This document shows, one piece after another, positions 33,485 to 41,906 of a stretch of 64,000 bases of DNA. The DNA is from an uncultured Armatimonadota bacterium (lineage in GTDB: Bacteria > Armatimonadota > Fimbriimonadia > Fimbriimonadales > Fimbriimonadaceae), in the NCBI GenBank assembly GCA_903927345.1, contig CAIYMO010000049.1, forward strand, positions 62,001 to 126,000, in the 5' to 3' direction. Position 1 is the first letter of the stretch; every line of letters begins with the position of its first letter. Below the pieces are notes generated by a model. The model was given only the letters and a program-made list of their open reading frames with translations. It searched no databases and had not been told where the DNA came from. The position numbers and the translations under genes were made by a program.

Positions 33485-34621
33485 TTAAAGCTTTGCTGTC
33501 TTGTAGGGTCGGCAGAGGGGGTCGCCGATGACCATGTCCTTCCACTTCACTACCGGAGAGGCGGCGTAGAACGCTTCGGCGAGATTGAATCCGGAGTAGT
33601 AGCGCCCGAAGAGGAACTCGCCAGGACAAAGGGCGAACGTGAACGGCTCGCTGACGTAGCCTTTGGCTCCGGTGACTCCTTGCTGAATGAGGTCTCCGAT
33701 GAGAGATTGACCCGCTCGGTTTGGACCGAATGTACGGGCACTGGTGGATACGTAGGTTTCGGCGATTGCTCCTGGCTTAAATTTGAGTCGATGGTAGGCG
33801 TCAGCGTCGAACTTGTTGTCGTTGCTACCCCAGCTGATGTAGCCCATGAGGGGCTCGCGGCCATCGGAGAAGCTTTCGGTCTGTTCGTAGTAAACGTCGG
33901 CACTTTTGAGCTGCATCGCTTGGGTGGCGCGTTGCATGAGTTGCTCCATTGAGTAGTAGCCGGAACCGGGACCGTAGTTGGGCTGCGAGTCGATGAGGAA
34001 GGGGCCCTTATCGGCTTTGGCGTTGAGGCTGTTATCGACGAGTTTGAGACAGTCTTGGACGGTGTAGCCGATGAGGCGCGTCACGAGATACATTCCGCCG
34101 AACTTCTTGCTGGAGAAGCGCTCGGTTGAGGCGAAGTAGGGGTTTCGGGCCTCTCGGACCGCCATGTCCATGTCTTGCTCGTCGGGAAGGAACTGACCGA
34201 CCTTCTGTTTGATCTGTCGCGTTTTGAGATTCATCCCGGCGAGGGCGCCGTCGACTGAGTAGCCGCCTTGGTCGCCGATGCGGATCGGGGTGCCTTTGGT
34301 GAGGACGATGAAGTCGATTCCGGGCAGTTTGGAGAGGGCTTTGCGGACAGGGGCTTCGATCTCAAGAGCGTAGGCGTCGGGGGTGATCTCTTCGGAATGG
34401 GTGGTGGAGATTCGGATGACGTTCTTGATGGGAATTTTGCGCTTGGCGGCGTAGTATTCGCCGATCCTGACGCTGTCCGTGTTGCTGGCATTGATGACGA
34501 CGGCGACCCGATTTGAGTCTGAAATCACTTGGGCTGAGGGTTTTGTGATCTTTGCCTTCGGGGTTTGGGCGCAGCCGAGGAGGAGTAAACCAAGCATCAT
34601 CACTGTATTAGACCCTCTCAT
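33485..34621 (-). CDS. TIGR03790-family lipoprotein of unknown function
   Basis: From ATG 34621 the protein has 378 residues. A short lipoprotein signal (MMLGLLLLGCAQ) precedes the domain RVAVVINASNTDSVRIGEYYAAKRKIP, then IDFIVLTKGTPIRIG and later SADVYYEQTESFSDGREPLMGYISWGSND, which I recognise as TIGR03790, a family of unknown role. A GTG and a TTG lie 9 and 6 nt further upstream in frame. TATCGT 7 nt before ATG 34621 favours the ATG. The likely location is the periplasmic face of a membrane. Confidence 0.8.
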   Translation of the reverse strand: MRGSNTVMMLGLLLLGCAQTPKAKITKPSAQVISDSNRVAVVINASNTDSVRIGEYYAAKRKIPIKNVIRISTTHSEEITPDAYALEIEAPVRKALSKLPGIDFIVLTKGTPIRIGDQGGYSVDGALAGMNLKTRQIKQKVGQFLPDEQDMDMAVREARNPYFASTERFSSKKFGGMYLVTRLIGYTVQDCLKLVDNSLNAKADKGPFLIDSQPNYGPGSGYYSMEQLMQRATQAMQLKSADVYYEQTESFSDGREPLMGYISWGSNDNKFDADAYHRLKFKPGAIAETYVSTSARTFGPNRAGQSLIGDLIQQGVTGAKGYVSEPFTFALCPGEFLFGRYYSGFNLAEAFYAASPVVKWKDMVIGDPLCRPYKTAKL

Positions 34622-34634
34622 ACTCAACACGATA
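34619..34634 (-). promoter_or_regulatory. Candidate leaderless -10 box (TIGR03790 gene)
   Basis: On the minus strand TATCGT (34634-34629), 7 nt, ATG 34621. A weaker plus-strand counterpart, AATAGT (34684-34689), lies 6 nt before the ATG at 34696. Confidence 0.4.
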
Positions 34635-34695
34635 TTGTTGATTATTGGTTAGTTCCTGGGCTTTTGGATTTCCATCTGCCAATAATAGTGAACAT

Positions 34696-35763
34696 ATGCG
34701 ATTTGCGGTGATCATGGCGGGCGGTTCTGGCGAGCGATTTTGGCCGCTCTCGCGAAAGCTGAGACCGAAGCAGCTTTTGCGTCTCACCGATCCTACGGTG
34801 ACAATGCTGGAAGAAGCGGTGAATCGAATCGCGCCCTTGCTTGGTCGCGAGAATGTTTTTATTGCAACTTCGGCGCACCTTGCGACACCGATTCGGCAGG
34901 CGGCGATTGTTGCTCCTGAGAATGTTTTGGCCGAGCCTGACAAGCGAAATACGTTGGGGTGTCTGGCTTGGGTGGCATCAACGATTTTGGCGCGCTACGG
35001 GGAGACTGGGCGACACGCAACGCTCTCAATTTTGACCGCGGACCACAAGATCGATGATCCGGACCAATTCCGAGATGATCACAGCTTGGCGATTACGATT
35101 GCCGAGGAGACGAACTCGTTGGTGACTCTCGGGATTAAGCCGACTCGACCAGACACCGGTTTTGGATACATCGAGTTTGGGGATGAGATTGACCACAAGA
35201 CGGCTCGGGTGACGATGTTCCGCGAGAAGCCTGATTTTTCGACAGCGCAAACGTTCCTCGAAAAGGGCAACTTCCTTTGGAACAGCGGAATGTTCTGTTG
35301 GAAGGTTTCGACGTTCTGTGATGAACTCTCCCAGGTGGACCCGGCGTCGGCGGCGCTTGTGCTGAGCATGGCGGAGGCTTTGGGGCGGGCACATGAGGAA
35401 CACGCGGCGACGCTGTTCCGGCAGCTTCCGGATATTTCGATTGACTACGCCTTGTTGGAGAAGTCATCGGAGGTCTTCTGTATCCGTGCTTCGTTCCCTT
35501 GGGATGATGTGGGGTCGTTCGACAGCCTTCTGCGGACGATGCCGGTTGATGAGTTTGGGAACGTGACGATTGGGAATGTCGTGGCTAAGGACTGCCAGGG
35601 ATGCGTCCTGTACAACGACTCGGATGACCGAGTGCTGACCGCAGTGGGGATGCGGGACACGATTCTGGTGCAGACGGCGGATGCAGTGATGACGGCAAAG
35701 ATCTCGGATGCTCAACGCGTGAAAGAAATCGTACAGTTGTTGAGCACCACGACTTACTTGTAA
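34696..35763 (+). CDS. Mannose-1-phosphate guanylyltransferase
   Basis: The 355-residue enzyme makes GDP-mannose from mannose 1-phosphate and GTP for polysaccharides and glycoconjugates. The nucleotide-binding start MAGGSGERFWPLSRKLRPKQ, EPDKRNTLGCLAW, ADHKIDD and ENPxWNSGMF-like FLWNSGMFCWK are typical of the ManC/GMPP family. It lacks the C-terminal isomerase domain, so it is monofunctional. Upstream in-frame codons to 34645 are probably not translated. Its end overlaps the convergent GH20-like gene by 10 bp. Confidence 0.92.
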   Translation: MRFAVIMAGGSGERFWPLSRKLRPKQLLRLTDPTVTMLEEAVNRIAPLLGRENVFIATSAHLATPIRQAAIVAPENVLAEPDKRNTLGCLAWVASTILARYGETGRHATLSILTADHKIDDPDQFRDDHSLAITIAEETNSLVTLGIKPTRPDTGFGYIEFGDEIDHKTARVTMFREKPDFSTAQTFLEKGNFLWNSGMFCWKVSTFCDELSQVDPASAALVLSMAEALGRAHEEHAATLFRQLPDISIDYALLEKSSEVFCIRASFPWDDVGSFDSLLRTMPVDEFGNVTIGNVVAKDCQGCVLYNDSDDRVLTAVGMRDTILVQTADAVMTAKISDAQRVKEIVQLLSTTTYL

Positions 35764-38246
35764 GTTAATCCGTAGATTCGCAGGCCGATGTTGAGATCGG
35801 TCTCCTTAATCACTACCCGCTTGATCACGCCTGCTTTTGTGGGAATCTGCAGATTGGAATAGCCGCTTTGGCGCGGTCCGAAGAGCGTTGACTTAGGATC
35901 ATCGGCGGCGCGGACGTGCGCGCCGTACAGGAGCTTGGCTGTTGTTGTCGTCCCGTCGGCGTATTCGATGTCGACCGATCCCAGAGCCGTTCCGTCTTCG
36001 ACCTTGACCGAGGCCGCGATTGCCACGTAGAGCTTGTTGGCGGTCTTCCCAAGTGGGATGGCAAGCTGAGATGGGGCGTTGAAGGTCTCGGGGGATACGC
36101 CGGCGAGTTGACCGTCTTCGAGTTGTCTGAACTTCACTCCACCGATAACCAGCGGGGCTCCGCTACCGAAGGTTGTTGCCTTTTGAGTTGTGAGGACGGT
36201 TTGGCGGGGGGCATACATTTGGGCGAAGACTTCATCGGCGCGGTAGTCGAGGTCTTCGATCATCTCGGATCGCCCGCTCCAGCCGTAGTCAGCAGCGAGC
36301 ACCATTGCCTCGAACTGTTTGAGCTGCTTGATCATGTTGACCTCGTTGCTTTCGTAGCCCGCCCAGGTTGTAATCAGGGTTCCGACACGCTCAATGTCGG
36401 CGGCAACGCTGAATCCGCGAATGTTCTCGGGCCGGAACCAGGTGCTTGCGATGGGTTGAAACTCTTCGATCTTCCACGTTTGAAGCGACTTGATGAACGG
36501 TCGGTGATTCTGGTCGGCTTTGTAGTGCCAGTCTGCGATCATCGCTCCTTTCGGGATGGCCTTGCGACGCTTGCGGGCGTTTTCAAGGTCGTAGCCGTTG
36601 GTGGCGTCGACGGCGTCGGAGGGCGAGAGTCCCTCGTCGCCCCAGAGCATCATTCGGGCGTTGTTGCGTTTTGCGATTGCTCCGAGAGCAGGGAGCATGA
36701 TTTCCCAGAGCTCAGTGACGTGGGCAGGGTCCTTTTTTGCGAAACCGCGCATATCGATTTCGTCCAGCCCGAAGTGGAAGGTCTTCGGCTTGAGGATTGT
36801 GGCGACTTCGTCCCAGAGCTTACCAATCAACTCGCGCGACTCGGGTTTGCGGGGGTCGATTGTGTAAGGGACTTCGGGATTGTAGGCGAGATCGAGGTTG
36901 GCGCCTCTGGCGAAGAACCACTCCATGTGACCGAGGCTCTGGATGAGCGGAATGGGCTCGACGCTTTGCTTTTTGTACCAGCCGAACAGTTCGACAAGGT
37001 CGCTTTGCTTCATCGTCATGTTGTCGCTGACCTTGGGAAGCGTCTTCCACTCGGTGCGCTCGCATTGGAGAACGACCTTGTTCATGCCGAGCGGGAGCAA
37101 GACATTTTCCCAAAGGCGCTTTTGGAACACGGGAGCTTGGGGACCGACGAAAAGGTGGGCACCACGAAAGTCGGAGCGAGGTTCGTCTTCGATGGTTCCG
37201 GTAGGGACGACGACTTGGCCGTTACGGACGAATGCCATCTGCGCGAGCCGATAGACCGCGTTGCGGAGGCCGGCTTCACCTTCACCGTACATGCTGATGC
37301 TGTCTGGACGGACAACAAGACGATAGCCACCTTCTCGCTTTTCGAGGTCGCTCATTCCTCCATCGATTGGGACCTTCTTGGCGGATTGATTCTTGGGGAA
37401 CTCGAACCGTTCTTCGAGCTTTTTGACGAGGAGATCAAAGAACTTGGGGCGACCGGCGGGGAAATCCCAGAGCCCGGTGATCGTGGCGGTGTTCTTCCAG
37501 TCGATCAGGGAGTTCTTGGGTTGGGGGATCAGAGCCGGTTGCTTTTCGATTGGGAAGAGGGCGTCTTCGAGGATTGGTACTGCTTTTGCCGAGATCGCTG
37601 GTTTGGGATCACGCGCTGGCACATCAAATTTGAACTCGTAGTGGACCTTGGTGGGGGTGCCTTTCTGGACGGGAATTCCTGTGAATCCGTTCCAGATGAG
37701 GGGCTGCTCGTCGGCCCAGTCTTGGTTGTAGCCGCGGGCGTCGAAGCTTGTCGCGGGGAGCTCAGAGGTGAAGTTGAGCTTCACTGCTTTTGATGCGAAC
37801 GTTTGAACGGAGTCGAATCCAACAGTTCGCTCAGCCATCGTGCTTTTTTTGATCGGATTTGGGAGCGGGGTTGGGGGTTGGCTACCGAGCTGGATCGTTC
37901 CGCCCTGGAATGGAGGTTGCCATACGAGGCCCGCACAAAGCTCGACAAGGGCAGGTTCTGAGCTCTCCCAGTTGAGTGTGTGGTCGACGACGAGGCGGTC
38001 GCCTTCGCGTCGATAGGTGGTTTGGCCACTGACCTTTCCGTCATCTGACTTGAAAATGAGCTCGAAGGTATTCGCATCGAGCCGGCGGACGGTTTGCCCG
38101 TTCCATCTGGAGCTGTAGTACCCCTTAGTCCAGCCCGGAGCGTAGTACTGGAGGTAGGAGCCTCGGATAAGCGGCACACCGGAAGCTCGCGCGGTGAGCC
38201 CTCCGAGTGATGTGACGTCAAACTCCAATCCGTCGGCGAAGAACAT
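35754..38246 (-). CDS. GH20-like (beta-N-acetylhexosaminidase-type) protein
   Basis: The 830-residue protein has an N-terminal beta-sandwich of about 230 residues. A GH20 domain-2-like region follows (YRLVVRPDSISMYGEGEAGLRNAVYRLAQ) and then a TIM-barrel part with PLIQSLGHMEWFF and HFGLDEIDMRGF, where Asp495-Glu496 match the catalytic DE pair of GH20. The usual second glycine of HxGGDE is Leu, and the fit is remote, so the substrate may not be N-acetylhexosamine. A beta-sandwich closes the protein. There is no signal peptide. It is preceded by TAAAAT 6 nt before the ATG, inside the end of ppk. Confidence 0.7.
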   Translation of the reverse strand: MFFADGLEFDVTSLGGLTARASGVPLIRGSYLQYYAPGWTKGYYSSRWNGQTVRRLDANTFELIFKSDDGKVSGQTTYRREGDRLVVDHTLNWESSEPALVELCAGLVWQPPFQGGTIQLGSQPPTPLPNPIKKSTMAERTVGFDSVQTFASKAVKLNFTSELPATSFDARGYNQDWADEQPLIWNGFTGIPVQKGTPTKVHYEFKFDVPARDPKPAISAKAVPILEDALFPIEKQPALIPQPKNSLIDWKNTATITGLWDFPAGRPKFFDLLVKKLEERFEFPKNQSAKKVPIDGGMSDLEKREGGYRLVVRPDSISMYGEGEAGLRNAVYRLAQMAFVRNGQVVVPTGTIEDEPRSDFRGAHLFVGPQAPVFQKRLWENVLLPLGMNKVVLQCERTEWKTLPKVSDNMTMKQSDLVELFGWYKKQSVEPIPLIQSLGHMEWFFARGANLDLAYNPEVPYTIDPRKPESRELIGKLWDEVATILKPKTFHFGLDEIDMRGFAKKDPAHVTELWEIMLPALGAIAKRNNARMMLWGDEGLSPSDAVDATNGYDLENARKRRKAIPKGAMIADWHYKADQNHRPFIKSLQTWKIEEFQPIASTWFRPENIRGFSVAADIERVGTLITTWAGYESNEVNMIKQLKQFEAMVLAADYGWSGRSEMIEDLDYRADEVFAQMYAPRQTVLTTQKATTFGSGAPLVIGGVKFRQLEDGQLAGVSPETFNAPSQLAIPLGKTANKLYVAIAASVKVEDGTALGSVDIEYADGTTTTAKLLYGAHVRAADDPKSTLFGPRQSGYSNLQIPTKAGVIKRVVIKETDLNIGLRIYGLTYK

Positions 38247-38258
38247 GACCCAATTTTA
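38244..38258 (-). promoter_or_regulatory. Leaderless -10 box of the GH20-like gene
   Basis: On the minus strand TAAAAT (38258-38253), 6 nt, ATG 38246. It overlaps the last codon and stop of ppk. Confidence 0.6.
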
Positions 38259-40322
38259 CGACGAAAATTGGGTCTTGCTCGTCGGTCGAGACATAAACCA
38301 GTTCTGCGAGTGAACGGCTTTGTCCTTGGGAGCCTTGCGGCGGGTGTATTTTCCGCTGGCATCGAGGTTCCAGGCCTGAACGTTGTCTTTGAGGCAGGTT
38401 TCGAGGATGTGAACCCGAATGTGTTGTTGGAGCTTTCGGTTCTCGACCGGCACGAGTACTTCGACGCGGCGGTCGAGATTTCGGCGCATGGCGTCTGCAC
38501 TGCCGATGTAGACCTCGGGCTTTCCACCATTTTCAAAGTAGTACACGCGACTATGTTCGAGGAACCTTCCGACTACGGAGACGACACTGATGTTTTCGCT
38601 CATCTTTTTGACTCCAGGACGGAGGCAACAGATGCCTCGAATGATGAGCTCGACTTTCACGCCGGCTTGCGAGGCGACGTAAAGCTCTTCGATCACCTCG
38701 GGATCAACGAGCGAGTTAAGCTTCCAGATGATGCGGGACGGAATCCCGGCGCGTTGGTTTTCCGTTTCCCGACGGATTCGCTCAAGGATGCCTTCACGCA
38801 GGTTGACAGGCGCGACGAGGAGCTTTCGGTAATCGCGTTGCTGGCTGATTCCCGTTAGGTAGTTGAAGAGCTCGGAGATGTCCTGTGTGATTGCCGGGTC
38901 GCTGGTGAGCAGACCTAGGTCGGTGTAGTTGCGGCTTGTTGCGGGATTGTAGTTTCCGGTGCCGATGTGTGCATAGGAGACCAGGCCTTGCTTCTCTCGC
39001 CTGACAACGAGGCAGAGTTTGGCGTGGGTCTTCATCTCGGTAAAACCGTAGGTGACGTGGGCGCCGGCTCGTTCCAGCGCTCTTGCCCAGACGAGGTTGT
39101 TACTTTCGTCGAAGCGGGCCTTTAGCTCAACCATTGCTGCGACTTGCTTACCGCTTTCGGCAGCGGCGAGCAGGCTCTCGACGATTGGCGACTCAGAACC
39201 GACTCGGTAAAGGGTCTGCTTGATGCCGAAGACCTGGGGGTCGGAGCTCGCTGAATCAATCAGAGTTTCGACCGGCCGGAATGAATCGTATGGGTGGTGG
39301 AGGAGGATGTCGCGCTGGGAGACGGTTTCGAACAGACCGGCGGCGGTGGAGAGTTGCTCCTGCAGGTATGGGACATGCGCGTCGAAACGGAGACCTGGCT
39401 TGTCGATTCGCGCCAGCTCCCAGAACACGTCCATCCCGATGAGTCCTTCGATTTGGAGGACGTCATCTTCGTCGAGTTGAAGCAGCCCCATGAGCGTGTT
39501 GCGGAGCAACGGCGGCATCGATGTTGGCACTTCGAGGAGGACCGGGTCGCCAAAGCGTCGAAGTCGAATTGTTTCTTCGATTGTGGAGATGAGGTCCACG
39601 GCTTCGATCTCGCGGATTTCGACGTCAGCGTCGCGCACCACTCGGAAGATGTGGGCTTGGACGACTTTGACTCCGGGGAAGAACGCGTCGAGGTTGTTGA
39701 GGATCAGATCCTCGAGGAGGACGAAGTCGTTGCGCTTCGGAGTGAGCCGGATCGCCCTCGGAATCACTGTGGGAATCTTGATTCGTGCTAGGTGAAGTTC
39801 GCCGTCGCCGATGTCGAGTTGGATGACGATGTTGAGCGATCGGTTACTGATGAACGGAACCGAAACAGCTGGGAAGAGGACGAGCGGGGTGCAGAGGGGG
39901 AATACCTGTGAGCGGAAATAGGCGTCCAGTTCGTCTTGTTTGGCCTCCGCGAGCTCGGCGTATTTACGAACGTGGATCGCGTTTCGGTGAAGTGCAGGTT
40001 CAAGTTCCTCGCTGAAGAGGCGACAGGCTTTTGTTCGCAGCGGTCCGACGCGCTTTGATATTTGTTCTAACTGCTCATTTGGAGAGAGTCCGTCTACTGT
40101 CGTCGTGAGAACACCGGCGTCGAACTGTTCGATCAGGCCACTGACGCGGACCATGTAGAACTCGTCGAGGTTTGACTCGAATATGGCGAGGAATTTGAGT
40201 CGCTCGAGGAGCGGGTTGGCGGCATTTTCAGCCTCGGCGAGGACTCGCTCGTTGAATGCCAACCAGGAAAGCTCTCGGTTGATGTAGCGGCTGTTTGGTT
40301 GTTCTGGGGTCTTCTTCGTCAT
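38256..40322 (-). CDS. ppk: Polyphosphate kinase 1
   Basis: The 688-residue enzyme reversibly makes polyphosphate from ATP. The domain order is normal: N domain (YINRELSWLAFNERVL), head domain, and two phospholipase-D-like C domains. The autophosphorylated histidine is His433 in MKTHAKLCLVVRRE, and a second active-site His590 lies in LEHSRVYYFENGG. The start overlaps the ppx stop by 4 nt, giving a ppx-ppk operon with opposing activities. Confidence 0.96.
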   Translation of the reverse strand: MTKKTPEQPNSRYINRELSWLAFNERVLAEAENAANPLLERLKFLAIFESNLDEFYMVRVSGLIEQFDAGVLTTTVDGLSPNEQLEQISKRVGPLRTKACRLFSEELEPALHRNAIHVRKYAELAEAKQDELDAYFRSQVFPLCTPLVLFPAVSVPFISNRSLNIVIQLDIGDGELHLARIKIPTVIPRAIRLTPKRNDFVLLEDLILNNLDAFFPGVKVVQAHIFRVVRDADVEIREIEAVDLISTIEETIRLRRFGDPVLLEVPTSMPPLLRNTLMGLLQLDEDDVLQIEGLIGMDVFWELARIDKPGLRFDAHVPYLQEQLSTAAGLFETVSQRDILLHHPYDSFRPVETLIDSASSDPQVFGIKQTLYRVGSESPIVESLLAAAESGKQVAAMVELKARFDESNNLVWARALERAGAHVTYGFTEMKTHAKLCLVVRREKQGLVSYAHIGTGNYNPATSRNYTDLGLLTSDPAITQDISELFNYLTGISQQRDYRKLLVAPVNLREGILERIRRETENQRAGIPSRIIWKLNSLVDPEVIEELYVASQAGVKVELIIRGICCLRPGVKKMSENISVVSVVGRFLEHSRVYYFENGGKPEVYIGSADAMRRNLDRRVEVLVPVENRKLQQHIRVHILETCLKDNVQAWNLDASGKYTRRKAPKDKAVHSQNWFMSRPTSKTQFSS

Positions 40323-41206
40323 CGAGCCATCTCCAGGACTGCACCCTCCCGAACGCCAAATTCGCTGATCACCAAATGCTCGACGTTAAAGTGCCTCATT
40401 AATTCTAAGTAAATCAGGGAGCCGACAAGCAGCGTGCCTGCGCGCTTTTGTTTTACCGAAAATCGCGAACTAACTCGGTCAGTTGGTAGCTTCTTAACGC
40501 TGTTGAAAAGATATTCCAATTCGAATAACTCGATGACTTTTTCGCCGTCGGGGTGGAGGGCTCGCCAAAGGCCCCGGCCTACGCCACCGCTGACGATGGC
40601 GGTTGTGGCTTTACGATCCACAGTGCATTTGGCAAGCTCGGCGCGGATGTACTGACGGGCAACGCGCAGGGCGACATCGGTTCCGGGATTGGTGAGGTTT
40701 GATTCGGCGAGCACCTTCCCGGTACCGATTCTGAGCGAGCACTTCCCTTCCATTGCTCCATCGTTCACTTCGGCGATTTGGGCGCTGCCGCCTCCGACTT
40801 CGAAAAGTATTTCGGCCCCGTAGTGGCGGGTATCCAGCTGAACTCCGAGGTAGCTGAGCTCGGCTTCGCGTTCGGGGGAGATGATTTCGACCCTGACTCC
40901 GGTTTCTTTTTGAATGCGCTTGATGATGTCGGGGTGGTTTTTGGCGACGCGCATCGCTTCGGTTGCGAAGACGTAGAGCCTTTTGACCTTCTTGGCTTCA
41001 GCAACGCGCTGGAACTCTCGCATTGCAAGGACGAGTTGATCGGCGACGTCCTTCGGGATCTCCCCTTTTCTGGCGACGACTTCGCCAAGGCCGATCCACT
41101 CGTTGACGTTGTCAACTCGCATGACAATTTCGCCATCAGATGCAGCGACGAGTAGGTGTGCGGTGTTGCTCCCGATGTCGGCTGCTGCGAAAAGTCTTGT
41201 CATCAC
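40319..41206 (-). CDS. ppx: Ppx/GppA-family exopolyphosphatase
   Basis: The 295-residue protein is the two-lobed Ppx/GppA phosphatase core: phosphate-1 loop AAADIGSNTAHLLVA, catalytic Glu in the REAELSYLGVQ region and phosphate-2 loop EVGGGSAQI. It should release phosphate from polyphosphate or remove the 5' phosphate of pppGpp. It lacks the C-terminal HD-like domains of long Ppx. The frame begins GTG 41206 / ATG 41203, with CATAAA 5 nt before the ATG, so initiation is likely leaderless. Confidence 0.9.
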   Translation of the reverse strand: MMTRLFAAADIGSNTAHLLVAASDGEIVMRVDNVNEWIGLGEVVARKGEIPKDVADQLVLAMREFQRVAEAKKVKRLYVFATEAMRVAKNHPDIIKRIQKETGVRVEIISPEREAELSYLGVQLDTRHYGAEILFEVGGGSAQIAEVNDGAMEGKCSLRIGTGKVLAESNLTNPGTDVALRVARQYIRAELAKCTVDRKATTAIVSGGVGRGLWRALHPDGEKVIELFELEYLFNSVKKLPTDRVSSRFSVKQKRAGTLLVGSLIYLELMRHFNVEHLVISEFGVREGAVLEMAR

Positions 41207-41232
41207 TCTTTATGCTTGCATAATCGGTTGTG
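41201..41232. promoter_or_regulatory. Divergent leaderless promoters (ppx / HD gene)
   Basis: Minus strand: CATAAA (41214-41209), 5 nt, ATG 41203. Plus strand: CATAAT (41219-41224), 5 nt, GTG 41230. Only about 25 bp separate the starts. Confidence 0.5.
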
Positions 41233-41766
41233 CCAAAGGGAAAGCTAGAGCTCGCAATTGAATTTGCTTCAACGATTCATGCCGGGGATTATCGTGATGG
41301 GGATTGCCCGTTGCCGTATATCACTCATCCAATTGAGGTGATGTCCCTTCTGCGTTACGTTGGCGGAGTGACGGATGAGAACTTGCTTGCGATTGCCTGT
41401 TTGCACGATGTTATGGAGGAATCCGATACGACAGAGGCGCAGATAAGCGAAGTTTTGGGGCCAGAAATTGCGGCGGGGGTTAAGGCACTGACGCGATATG
41501 AGCCGTCTGAGAGTGAGCGGGAAGGTTTGAACGAAGAGCAGATTTGGAGTTTGCGATCGGGGATCTTGCTGAAAGAAATTTCTGAGATGTCGGCGGAGAT
41601 TCAGAGCGTGAAACTTGCGGATCGACTGGCGAACATTCGGCAAGCGAAGGTGACACGAAAACCTAAGAAACTTGCACGATATATGGGGCAAACAACAGAA
41701 ATTCTGAGATTGATTCCTAAAGCCGTCAACCCCGCGCTTTGGAAGGCGATTTCTGACGAATTGTGA
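41230..41766 (+). CDS. HD-domain phosphohydrolase of the SpoT/Mesh1 type
   Basis: The 178-residue protein has the HD ligands of (p)ppGpp hydrolases: His33 in YITHPIEV, His59-Asp60 in ACLHDVMEES and Asp131 in KLADRLANI. It contains only the HD module, without synthetase or TGS/ACT domains, so it resembles a small alarmone hydrolase. Its promoter diverges from ppx-ppk, whose products are tied to the stringent response; this supports a ppGpp-related role, but other nucleotides are possible. The start is GTG 41230. Confidence 0.8.
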   Translation: MPKGKLELAIEFASTIHAGDYRDGDCPLPYITHPIEVMSLLRYVGGVTDENLLAIACLHDVMEESDTTEAQISEVLGPEIAAGVKALTRYEPSESEREGLNEEQIWSLRSGILLKEISEMSAEIQSVKLADRLANIRQAKVTRKPKKLARYMGQTTEILRLIPKAVNPALWKAISDEL

Positions 41767-41805
41767 CAATTCAATGTACTTTTCTAGCTTCAGCCTGCCA
41801 GAATC

Positions 41806-41906
41806 TAGATTAGATCCCAAACGAGGGATACACCCAATGGAACCCAGTAGTAACAACTAAACGCCGCCCGTGAGATTGGCGGCCCGACCCTGAAACGGAG
41901 CACGCC
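41806..41906 (+). promoter_or_regulatory. Structured 5' leader of mgtE
   Basis: TAGATT at 41806 could be a -10. The following leader of about 90 nt has two short hairpins: ATCCC / GGGAT (41814-41829) and GCCGCC / GGCGGC (41863-41883). I could not match it to the M-box or another known Mg2+ riboswitch. GGAG precedes the ATG. Confidence 0.35.

Noticed and set aside
35916-37793. 625-codon open frame on the plus strand opposite the GH20-like gene
   Set aside because: Long antisense ORFs are common in this GC-rich coding sequence. Its composition (D, E, V, G-rich) is the mirror of the opposite frame, and no domain is visible.
41806-41906. Possible M-box or other Mg2+ riboswitch before mgtE
   Set aside because: The leader is short and I cannot find the conserved M-box loop sequences. 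I report only a structured leader.
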